Source: Pristionchus mayeri
Taxonomy: Eukaryota > Nematoda > Chromadorea > Rhabditida > Neodiplogasteridae
DNA length: 64,000 nucleotides
Assembly: GCA_036245805.1 (NCBI GenBank)
Contig: BTRK01000005.1
Coordinates: 38,235,469 to 38,299,468 of the forward strand
Direction: 5' to 3'
A program made the position numbers and the translations under genes. The notes under the pieces are model-generated. The model saw only the letters and a program-made list of their open reading frames with translations, made no database searches and was not told the origin of the DNA. Below, piece by piece: positions 47,268 to 56,766 of the stretch. The first letter of the stretch is position 1. Each line of letters opens with the position of its first letter.

Positions 47268-50004
47268 ATGTCTACGGCTCGAGGAAGGGCGAAGCGCTTC
47301 GCTAATAGGGTGAGTTCCGAAAATACAGTTCAACAAAAGTAATACCATCAGTATCGCCGGACTACCCCACCACGTGGAAACACCTTTCTATTTATCTTTA
47401 TAGAAGAGCAATTCAACGCGAGCCGGTCTGCACCTTCCAGTTGGACGACTTCATCGCAAGCTTAAGGATCGCAACTGTTCCAGACGAATCGGAATTGGCG
47501 CTGCCGTATTTCTTGCAGCTTCGAGTATCTCGTATCTGAGGTGAACTGTTTTCCCAAGTTCGAGCGATCCCAACAATTATATAGACGGTTCGAGAATTTA
47601 ATTATTCCCTTATATCTAGAGACCACAAGGCGTTCTGTCAAAATCTTCACACGAGGCAATTTGTGTGCCTAATGTAACCCTAATGGTCTGAATAAGGCAA
47701 CGCTTTTTGCTTTAGGGCGATATCTTAACTTTGATCCGAATTATAATCCAAAAAGCTCAATCTCACTCTCAACGGGAGAATGCTCGAAATCGGGATCGTG
47801 GGAAAAACGCACAAGGCGGTAAGAAAATACACAACTCCTTATCGCGAGTTTGCATCAACTCGCTTGGTGTTGTGGTAGAGATCTAGGTCTTGTGCCCGTA
47901 ACTCCCTGGTTCGAGTCCCCTCCGTTGTATGTGGTTCGCATTTTTTTGCAATTTTTTTAACGAAATTTTCTAAACGTTCCGACAGTTCAGAAAAACATCC
48001 TCCTGTTTTCCAATTTTGTACGATTTATCTTACTGATGGGAACTACAAAATACGAGTGGAGCAGCTATACACGATCAAAATGACCCATTTTACCCCTATT
48101 CCTGATCTCAATTAGCGAATGCTGACCTAAGTAGAGTAGCCCGATCAGGCTGCTCCAGTGGTCATTTGTGAAGGATCCTAAGAGCTACCGAAATCTGTTT
48201 TTCTCATTCGATTTGGCCATGAACGCGAACTGTCTGAGCTCTTGCGGATTTTGAGCGAACTTGGTATTCCCGAAAGTGGGCGTGGCTTGTGGTCTCTACT
48301 TATATCAGGTCTCTCACGAGAGAATCGGGACAACGAGTTGACATTGAAAATACAAATATTTATTATTTTTAGTTTTTTAGTACGGGTATGAGGTGTAGAA
48401 GATTTCCCTTGTTCCGTTCGACCCCAATGCAACTTGCAGCCGCAGCAGGCCGCTGCAAACTTGAGACATATGACATTGGTTATTGAGGTTTTTAGCAATA
48501 ACATTGATGTCATTTGCACACTAAAGTGTTTCCATGACCAAATGAACGATTTTGGCGCACTTTGTTCATTTTTCACTTTCGCGACCTTTGCAGCAGACGC
48601 ATGTTAGTTTTTAATTTCTAAGTTGAACAGTTATTTTTTGCACCAAACCAAACTTTCCCAGTTTTTAGAGCTTCAAATTCTGCACATATGATATTTTTTC
48701 TTGATTTTATCTCGGTGGTCCTGGTACATTCACAAGCCGGCGAAACCCTGATAACGGGCTGCACGGTTCACCGGCAGTTGAACTGAGTTCGCAAAGTCGC
48801 TAGTTCGAACCCCAGCCATAGCAGACAAGTTTTTTGCCATCTAGTTTGCTCTTTCATAGGACCCGTAATACTTTCAGGTTTGCTTTCTCGATGTTATCGC
48901 ATTGCAAAAAACTTGCCTGCTATGGCTGGGGTTCGAACTAGCGACTTTGCGAACTCAGTTCAACTGCCGGTGAACCGAGCAGCCCGTTATCAGGTTTTCG
49001 CCGGGTTGTGAATGTACCAGGACCACCGAGATAAAATCATGAAAAAATATCATATGTGCAGAATTTGAAGCTCTACAAACTGGGAAAGTTTGGTTTGGTG
49101 CAAAAAATAACTGTCCAACTTAGAAATTAAAAACTGATCTAACATGCGTCTGCTGCAAAAGTCGCAAAAGTGAAAAATGAACAAAGTGCTCCAAAATCGT
49201 TCATTTGGTCATGGAAACGCTTTAGTGTGCAAATGACATCAATGTTATTGCTGAAAACCTCAATAACCAATGTCATATGTCTCAAGTTTGCAGCAGCCTG
49301 CTGCTGCTGCAGCGCATATAAAAAATCTGAGACTTCGGTTTTAGTCTAATCTAGGAAAGTACTAGAAAGAAACATGATCAGCAAGATTTTCCAAAATTTG
49401 AATGTCAACTGAAAATGACGATTTGTCCCGATTCTCTCGTGAGAGGCCTGATATCCCCATTTCGAGTCTGAAACTCAATATATATTCATATTATCACCAA
49501 TTTTTTGTTTCTTTATTTAACACACTCTCTAGGCAAGCCGGGCGAAAATGTTTCTAGAACAGTGTCTTCCATCATTATGAAACTGTTCACTCAACGAGTT
49601 CATAATTATTCATTTCATTTTTTGAAAATTGTACTGACAGATCCTCGAGTTGAGCGGCAACGCTGCACGTGAAAATAAGAGGACGCGAATAATTCCCCGC
49701 CATCTTCAGCTAGCAATGAGGTATAAAAGACAACAACAATTCCATTTTGTGATGTCCTTTACAAGTATGACCGCAATGTGTGGCTAAATCCTAATACCTT
49801 TTTTTTATATTTACATATTACATTTTTCATGTCAGGAACGACGAGGAACTGGACAAACTTTTGCGTGAAGTGACCATCGCCCAGGGAGGCGTCCTGCCCC
49901 ACCTAAGAGTGGTTCATCTGCACAAGTCGCTGAAGGATAAGAAGGAATGCACGGGCTGTTTGCACGACTCTCTGCTATACAACAAAAGAAAGAGACGTCG
50001 TTAG
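47268..50004 (+). CDS. divergent histone H2A-like gene (possible pseudogene)
   Basis: Four pieces match histone H2A in order: 47268-47309 (basic tail [14 protein letters not shown]), 47404-47540 ([20 protein letters not shown], then [11 protein letters not shown]), 49641-49720 ([26 protein letters not shown]) and 49836-50004 ([22 protein letters not shown], docking region). Introns 1 and 3 splice in perfect frame. The 2.1-kb second intron does not: exon 2 ends in phase 2 and exon 3 starts in phase 0, and the conserved AAE between them is missing. Either a tiny exon is hidden or the gene is broken. Acidic-patch residue E56 is Ser, and E61 falls in the missing part, while D90-E92 are kept. The C-terminal tail is long and ends KRKRRR. 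Replication-dependent H2A genes of C. elegans have no introns, so this is a variant or a decayed copy. Confidence 0.75.
47855..47950 (+). repeat. tRNA-like (SINE-type) sequence in an H2A intron
   Basis: TGTTGTGGTAGAGATCTAGG resembles a tRNA A box and D arm. Fifty bases on, CTGGTTCGAGTCCCC contains the B-box consensus GGTTCGAGTCC. A T run follows (TTTTTTTGCAATTTTTTT). The T stem and acceptor do not pair well, so it is not a functional tRNA as far as I can fold it. A tRNA-derived SINE head or tRNA pseudogene is likely. Confidence 0.5.
48305..49451. mobile_element. 1.15-kb foldback element in the H2A-like gene
   Basis: TCAGGTCTCTCACGAGAGAA at the left and TTCTCTCGTGAGAGGCCTGA at the right, with TA on each side. 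Arms of about 540 bp are inverted copies, for example CTATGGCTGGGGTTCGAACT near 48922 against its inverse near 48800, and GACATTGGTTATTGAGGTTT near 48474. The centre is near 48870. GGTTCGAAC in the arms resembles a B box, but the stems do not fit a tRNA. It sits in the intron whose flanking exons fail to join in frame. Confidence 0.88.
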
Positions 50005-50260
50005 GAAAGTGAATATACGGATCACATGTTCAAAGCTTCGACCTTGTTATTTGAGTGATCAATCGACATAAAGGGTTTTACAAAAATATTTCATCAATAA
50101 TCTATCGACGCGTGCCTTTCTCTCAGTCTCCAATCAGCGAATCATTCATTCTCGCTTCTACCTTACCCATATTCTCGTCAAGCGCATATTTATTTGGCCG
50201 TGAATAATTTATGTTTTTATTTTATTTTGGATTCAATTTTATCAGGCACTGAAATACCGA

Positions 50261-50437
50261 ATGGCCGATATAGATAATCAAGATTCATTCTCACCAATGC
50301 CAAACCTATCCGAGCAATAAAACATTGGAGAATCTAAAAACCCCGCGAGCTCGTTACCCATCGAACTTCTTCCACATGAAATCATTCACATGATTGTAGG
50401 ATATCTGCATTGGGAAACAATTCGAATGCGTCGAGCT
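50261..50437 (+). pseudogene. F-box gene fragment, copy 1
   Basis: An ATG after a TATCAG acceptor opens MADIDNQDSFSPMPNLSEQ and then meets a TAA (50318-50320). The frame continues to an F-box core LPIELLPHEIIHMIVGYLHW and ETIRM, ending at a donor GTCAGT. F-box proteins recruit targets to SCF ubiquitin ligases and bind Skp1 through this core. The 5' flank and first exon match copy 2 at 53924. No later exons were found before the foldback at 50505, so this is a truncated duplicate. Confidence 0.8.
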
Positions 50438-50504
50438 GTCAGTTAACGATAATGATTTCATAATACTCATAAGATTATGTGATAACATACAAGTTGAATA
50501 TATA

Positions 50505-52280
50505 TGAGACGAATCGCGAGAGAATTGACTACGCCGCGGCGGTAGGAATCAAAATCATCCTATCTGGACGAAAATTTGAATCAAAGTATTCTGAATGATG
50601 CTTTTTCAAACTGCGTTGCTAGAATTTTGATAACTGTCGCCATCGTCGAGATTCAGAAGGCCAAAGTTGGGACACTCACTTTTTAGTGGTCAAATCGAGC
50701 CCACTTAAACGATCATAAATCCGTTTAAAATTACGATAGAAACTCGTTCTTTGCTCAGAAAGAAAGCTGAGAGCATTCTCTACAACTTTTATGTTAACGA
50801 TATCATTCCCTGTGTACGTCCCAATGCGTGCTTCAATGAAAAGGTAAAGACTCACTTTCAACATATAAAATGTTTAGCACATCGAGCTCTACATTTCCAG
50901 CCTTGATCCGGGTCCCTACGTCTACATTGACCTGCAGCATAGTTTAGCGCTTTTGCCGGGTTTCCTCTGATGAAATTTCGTATTTATCGATGCGCCCTTT
51001 CTTTGAGTGGTTCCGAGGGATGTATCTACACTATTTGGAACCTTGTTAATGCAATTGCACCCATGTCAACAGTTGAGAAGGGTCAAAATGTCGATTTTTG
51101 AATTTTAGGTCTTACTGTAGTTTTTGGCCAATGAAAGTGGTACAACTAGTCGGGAAATAATTTCAAATATTTTATTGATTGACTTTCGAGTTATTCATTC
51201 TTGTCTCTGTCAGTCGTCGTGAGCGGTCCCTCCCCATTTTTCTCCGATTGGGAGGCGACTTTTCCCTCCCTTTTCTTCCATCTACTGACATCAAGACTCA
51301 AGAATCCCTCCCCAGTCCCTGGCAAGACTTCGGAGGTATCAGCGACGGATCTCGAATATGGCAGGAGTCGTTTCAAGATGGACATAAAGGTATCGAAGAT
51401 GTCCTCTTTATAACTTCTAAGGAGGACTGGCCATCCGGGATGCAAGATTCACGAAGAATACGATCTCGGTAGCGACTAGTCTAAAAGAAGAATGCAAGCG
51501 CCTAAAGAGGAGAGGCGGTCCGACTTCATGCGAAACTTTCCACATGCTCAAGAGAGATGTGTCAAGTGACAACGAACGATTCAAAAGAAGATGGATGAGT
51601 CCAAAGATCCAACCCCTTCCCCACCCCCAACCCCCTCGTCGATGGCAGAAGGCGCCAGAGTCCTTCCCTTACCTTACACCCCCCATGCCTTGACATGTAT
51701 AAATCTATCTATCTATCTATTTGACTTCATTAGCTGTTAATAGAGGTATTGGAAGTGATGAAACCATGTTGGCGGTATACCCAGTTTTGAGGCGCTCGGA
51801 CAAAAGAACCGCGCCCTTTTTTTTACCACCTCCGATTTCTCAGATTTTTTGCGCAAAGTTAGTCACACAACATCGATCGCGCCTAGTGACTCAGTGTACT
51901 TTTTCCGAATTCCAGAATTCGGTAATTTTTGGTTCACCCGACCACCCCGCATTGGGACGTACACAGGGAATGATATCTGTAACATAAAAGTTGTAGGGAA
52001 TGTTCTCAGCTTTCTTTCTGAGCAAAGAACGAGTTTCTATCGTCATTTTAAACGGATTTTTGATCGTTTAAGTGGGCTCGATTTGACCCCTAAAAAGTGA
52101 GTGTCCCAAATTTGGCCTTCTGAATCTCGACGATGGCGACAGTTATCAAACTTCTGACAACGCAGTTTGAAAGAGCATCATTTGAAATACCTTGAGCCAA
52201 ATTCTCTTCCAGATAGGGTGATTGTGATGCTACCGCCGCAGAACCCCCTAAAATAGGTAATTCTCTCGCGATTCGTCTCA
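50505..52280. mobile_element. foldback element with a large interrupted centre
   Basis: The ends are TGAGACGAATCGCGAGAGAA and the inverse, with TA on each side (50503-50504 and 52281-52282). Arms 50505-50880 and about 51890-52280 are inverted copies and encode the same by-product peptide (IGTYTGNDI..SFLSEQRTSFYR) on opposite strands. The middle (50880-51890) is unrelated sequence. It ends near 51705 in TCTATCTATCTATCTAT, possibly the tail of a retroelement fragment. The frame at 51179-51472 is unrecognised. Sequence near 51195-51245 (GTCGTCGTGAGCGGTCCCTC) recurs inverted near 52705, outside the arms. Confidence 0.8.
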
Positions 52281-52282
52281 TA

Positions 52283-52889
52283 TCATCATCGCTTTATCAG
52301 ACCAATACAAGACAATACAATACAATATTTATCTGTTATCGCTTTCTGGGCGCAGATCAAGATGTGGGGTCAGAAAAGGTCGTTCTTCTCATTTCAAGAT
52401 GGTCATTTCCGGTGTGCTTGCGAGAGGATGTTGGATTGCATTGCATAGATAGAATCTCACTATAGGTCGTAAACGAGGTCTTGCGTGTTCTAGAATCTTC
52501 TCTGCACGAATCCGCCAGACTCGATGATCAATCTTTCAACGAGGTGATCGAGTCTAGATTCTGAAGGACCAAACAACTTAGTAGGTCATACCCATCACAC
52601 GGTGACCACTCCGGCTTGGATGGGGATTCTCTTTTCTTGATGAGGCGAAGACGGAAGCGAGGGGTATTAGGGGAAACCAATCCAAATCAGAGAGAAAAGG
52701 GAGAGGGACCGCTCGCGACGACTAACAAGGAATGGAATGTTAGTCGTCGCAGACCTCGACTGTTCAAAGAATATGCCGATAAACTTCTAACGGAAGAATG
52801 TAGAGGAGGTGTGTCGTTCTTCAGTAATTGCTGTTTGGGTTCCGTAAACAAAAAATATAAAAAATAGTACTTTAGCAGAGATCACATAT
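52283..52889. other. no gene recognised
   Basis: Contains an inverted copy of the 51195-51245 stretch (GAGGGACCGCTCGCGACGAC near 52705) and a frame at 52616-52867 with no domain. ACAATACAATACAATA occurs near 52310. Probably transposon debris between the foldback and the orphan transporter exon. Confidence 0.35.
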
Positions 52890-53260
52890 TCGCATACTCT
52901 ACATTACAGTCTCGACAGCCCTCGCTCCACTCGCCTTAGGCCTCGGCTTCTGGGTATTCATCGTCGCGAGAGTGGAACAGGTGAACTTGAGTGCACAATT
53001 TTTCGTAATTGACACCTCATATGCCGTATTATCTCCCTTTAGGGTTGACACTGCGTGTAGAGACCGTCACATTTAGGATAAGCCCGAAAACATACGATCT
53101 ACATCATTTGTAAATAACTGAATGAATTCAACAATTATGGATGTCATGGAACGGTTGAAAAATAGGAAAATGAAAACTTATTTTGCTCAATTTATTTTAG
53201 TGATTATTTGTGTTTCACGAACAATTGACAAAACAGGTGAAAGGGTGCGCGAACTAATTT
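52890..53260 (+). pseudogene. orphan transporter fragment (third SLC17-like copy)
   Basis: An exon at 52910-52980 with intact acceptor (ATTACAG) and donor (GTGAAC) encodes STALAPLALGLGFWVFIVAR + VEQ. It is nearly identical to exon 5 of copy 2 (40581-40651). The downstream 280 bases also resemble the following intron of copy 2 (for example GTGCACAATTT, GAACGGTTGAAAAAT and GTGTTTCACGAA). No neighbouring exons exist. G to V and G to E changes hit the conserved GFWGF and ARVGQ positions, so it is not under selection. It lies between the two F-box copies, so a segmental duplication involving both gene types is likely. Confidence 0.9.
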
Positions 53261-53423
53261 CACAATCTATTATTCTTAAGAAGGGCATATTTCTACATCT
53301 CGCAGCCGGCCTCACCGGAGTGTCCTACTTATCGTCATCGTATCTTGACGACAATAAATTCGCATGGCGTGAAGGCATGTTTACCTTTTACCTTTCTTTC
53401 TCGGTGTCACGGCTATGGGCAAC

Positions 53424-53739
53424 TAGAGTTGCAGGATCGAATTCGCGAGATTCGTAAACTTCGCACTGGCGAGAGGTCAACCCTCTCTCTCTAATCGAAT
53501 CTCGCACTCTCTATGCCAGAGGGTACTAATCTCGCACTACCATCGAACATCTCACCTCTCTCCCTCTTTTCTACACGCTCGTGTGCGGAAGAGGGGTGAG
53601 TGTGAAGTTCGATGGTAGTGCGAGATTAGTACCCTCTGGCAGATCGGCCTAGCTCGATCGAACTTCGTGGAGAGAGAGAGAGAGGAAGGGGTGCCAGAGG
53701 GAATGCGAAATTCGAGTTCGAATTCGATCCTGCAACCGC
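53424..53739. mobile_element. palindromic MITE with 9-bp target duplication
   Basis: ATGGGCAAC directly flanks both sides (53415-53423 and 53740-53748). Ends GTTGCAGGATCGAATTCG and inverse pair. Inside, GCCAGAGGGTACTAATCTCG at about 53516 pairs with its inverse at about 53625. The interior is CTCTC/GAGAG-rich. A 9-bp duplication suits Mutator-like, and 8-9 bp suits hAT-like elements. No coding frame. Confidence 0.8.
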
Positions 53740-54924
53740 ATGGGCAACATAAAATTTGCCTATCGACGCATTCCTCCCTTTCCGTCTCTTATCAGTGAAT
53801 AATTCACGACACACCTCGTCTGTCCCTTGCCTTCACTAAGCGCTTATTTTTTTATGAATATTTTTTGAACTGTTCTCCTAATTTGTCCTCCACTTCCACA
53901 TTCATCAGGCGCCACAATTCGGAATGGCCGATGGGCAAGATGTTTTATCACCCATGCCTCTCACCCCAGACTCGGAAAATTCCGAGATCGTGTTCCTGAT
54001 CGAACGCCTTCCTCATGAACTTGTCCGGATCATAGTAGGATATCTGCCTTAGAAAACAATTCGCAATCTAAGAACGGTGAGTTTGCGATAATTTCGCTCA
54101 TATGCAAAACTTAAACTATATCTGTATATCACTTTTTGAAAAAAAATATCAGCACCTCAGACCTCTCGGCTGTTCAACCAACACGTCGATGAGCGTGTGT
54201 GGCAGCCATTGACCGACCCACTCGTTAAGTATTTATGCGTGCGTGGATGTAGATGATGTAGGTTGCATAATGTGATTTCCTTGTGTACTCAGGTTCCATG
54301 CCCATTGGTTAAATGCCAGTACTACGTGTGAAGTGGAATGGTCGTGTAAATTTCAATTTTTCAGGACTACATGTTATCTATTGATTCTAAACATGCAGCA
54401 GTGATCGGGCATCTGCGCAATTGCATCGGAGAATGTGTCGATAATTTCCAAATGAATTTCTGTCAAAGCTACTGTCAATCGATACTGTCAAAGATATCGG
54501 CATTTCCCAATTGGGAAGCAATTGCCAAAATTATTGAAGGAGTCCGCAGCACGAATTTGCATTTATCTTATGTAGAAATATGTGAAGATATAAGGTGTGT
54601 GTTTCCTTAAGTGTAATATAACCATAGTTGCCCACGCCGGCGGCGACACCTACGAACCCTTATTCATGGTTGCGGAGAGCGTGCCTGCACAGCGTGCCAA
54701 AGTTTGTTTTTCGCGGCGCCTTGTTGATCTTGAAACATAACATTTTTGCTCCAAATGACGACGAAAAATTGATCCAAAATATGTGAAAGATATATCATAA
54801 CTTATCTACAAAAAGTAAATATATATTTCTAATGCTGTGCATCCCTTGGGATTATATCCAAGGTGCCTCCCTGTCACTTTTGATAATTTTCGTACAGTTT
54901 GAAATTTGATGCATGCATTTTTAA

Positions 54925-55240
54925 AAAAAATGTTCACGCATAAATCGAAAAAGTTGAGAAAGCACAGCAATAGTGAACCCTACATGTGTAGAGCTTTTTC
55001 ATATCTACGTGAAGAGCTCTACAATTTGTTGCCTTTAGGATTTTTCTTGAATTGTTTTGAGAAATTTAGAAAATAAGGCTTAAATAGCAAGTTTGTCAAA
55101 ATATTTCAGCATTTTTGAAAAATTCTAAAGGCTACAAATTGTAGAGCTCCTCAAGTAGATATCAAAAACTTGTGCATATGTGGGGGTCCCTATTGCTGTG
55201 GGCTCCCAACTTTTTCGATTTATGTGTGAAAATACATGAA
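54925..55240. repeat. hairpin MITE inside the 2-kb element
   Basis: GCATAAATCGAAAAAGTTGA at about 54938 pairs with CAACTTTTTCGATTTATGTG at about 55207. TAGAGCTTTTTCATATCTAC and TTGTAGAGCTC blocks pair further in. The interior encodes nothing. Confidence 0.65.
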
Positions 55241-55639
55241 ATGCGTTTAACAAAATTGTAATGTAACGAAAATGATCAATTATGATAGAGAGGCATCATG
55301 GGCAATGTCCTGAGAGCTGTAATATTTTTGTCATACATATAGGGACCGCAGAGCATGGCCATTTCAGAATTCCAACTGACAGTACATGGGAAATGTCGAC
55401 CACGCACCAATTTTCTTTTCAGTTTACGATTCCAAATAGTTTGAGACCTTTTGAAATCTTTTTTCAGTTGTTTTCTACATTTTATTTTTGATACAGATTA
55501 TTTGTTTCTTTTCCTAATGAATTCTCCCTATCTCAATTATATTCTCAGATCATTTTGACCACTGTGAGGCCGGTATAATGCGGTTCATAGTGAAATTTAA
55601 AAAAGTTTATTTCTAATTTCCACTCAATCGACCGATTAT

Positions 55640-56010
55640 TGATTTGCTCCCTCTGCCACACCTTATATTTCGTTACGCATACAATTTAGGGACTCTAGAG
55701 CACACAATCCAGCGATGTGCGTTAATGTGGCAGAGGGAGCATTGAAGATACGTCGAATTTTTGCCGCCAAACACGCGTTTTTTTCCGACTTTCATTTTCC
55801 TCGGCCGATAATAGATTTGCTCCCTTTGCCATACCTTATATTTCGTTAAGAATACAATTGATGGACTCTATAGTACATGTTACGGCGAAGTGCGTTAATA
55901 TGGCAGCGGGAGCATTACAGTGATATAGAGTTTTAGACTGAAAACCCGCGACGTTTTGTGATGCCAACTTTCCTTCGATCGATAATGTACTTCTGTCCTT
56001 TGACACACCT
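55640..56010. repeat. 172-bp tandem repeat, each unit a hairpin
   Basis: TGCTCCCTCTGCCACA at 55645 pairs with TGTGGCAGAGGGAGCA ending at 55741. The next unit starts at 55817 with TGCTCCCTTTGCCATA and pairs ending at about 55914. A third, diverged half unit starts near 55988. The shared core is CCTTATATTTCGTTACGCAT and TGCGTTAATRTGGCAG. Confidence 0.75.
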
Positions 56011-56766
56011 TATATTCGTATGCCAATTCAATCTACTGATCCTAAAGAACGTGTTTTTGCGTAGTAAAGCCATGTGTCATCGAACGGAATGTTACATTCA
56101 AGATCTGAATCCGAACACACGATGTTCCTTTGACAAACAGTGATAAGCTCATTGATAAGCTATTTTCTTGGTCTGTGATTCCCAGAATGACATGTATATC
56201 AACTCGAAAACATATTTTCATATAATTTCAGTTTAAAAATGATGAAAAATAAATAATGAAAAGTATGAATATAAAAAGTCAGTTGCTGATTAAGCCAATG
56301 TTGGTAGGCGGAGCGTATTGTATCTTAGCCTCGGCGTTAATTTTGTTAATTCGAATAATTAATTTACTTCGTAAAATTTTTAATTGTTTGGTGTCGAAAT
56401 CGTATCGGCAGCTCATAAACTATCGGATTCTATGCGCATTTTATTTTAGCATTTTGAAGAAACCCGCCTGCTCTCCCTACATACATATTTATTTTTTGAA
56501 TCGAAGCTATGTTACACTTTTCACCGTTTTTGGTTCAACTTTTCATTGCTCATTTCAGCAAAAATTGTATGTTTCAAGATTGGGCGAGCGCCGCGCCAAA
56601 CAAAGGAAATCGACGCTTTGACACGCTGTGCCCTGTTTTGAGGGGCGCTCTCCGCAGGGACGTATAGGAGGTCATGGTCAAAAATCTATTGGTAGGTTAA
56701 TGGTAGGTCATGACTAGGTACCGTACCCAATCGATAGTAAAGTACCCAACAATGAATATAATATTA

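Larger units (their letters stand above)
54671..56656. mobile_element. 2-kb TIR element in the F-box intron
   Basis: TGCGGAGAGCGTGCC at the left and GGGCGCTCTCCGCA at the right are inverted. Second-tier motifs follow: CACAGCGTGCCAAAGTTTG and, inverted, CTTTGACACGCTGTG. It contains a smaller hairpin (about 54925-55240, ends CATAAATCGAAAAAGTTG and inverse) and a three-unit tandem repeat. The frame at 56256-56621 (121 codons) has hydrophobic stretches but no domain that I recognise. No clear target duplication was seen. Terminal motifs link it to 4866-5140. Confidence 0.6.

Noticed and set aside
48740..49020. Possible tRNA genes (GGTTCGAAC words near 48810 and 48935)
   Set aside because: The B-box-like words are inverted copies in a hairpin transposon. 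No acceptor stem or A box fits around them.
51179..51472. 97-codon frame in the centre of a foldback
   Set aside because: No domain or splice partner is seen, and the surrounding sequence looks like transposon debris ending in a TCTA run.
50676..52100. Two proteins sharing the IGTYTGNDI peptide
   Set aside because: They lie on the inverted arms of the 50505-52280 foldback. Similarity comes from the palindrome, not from two genes.
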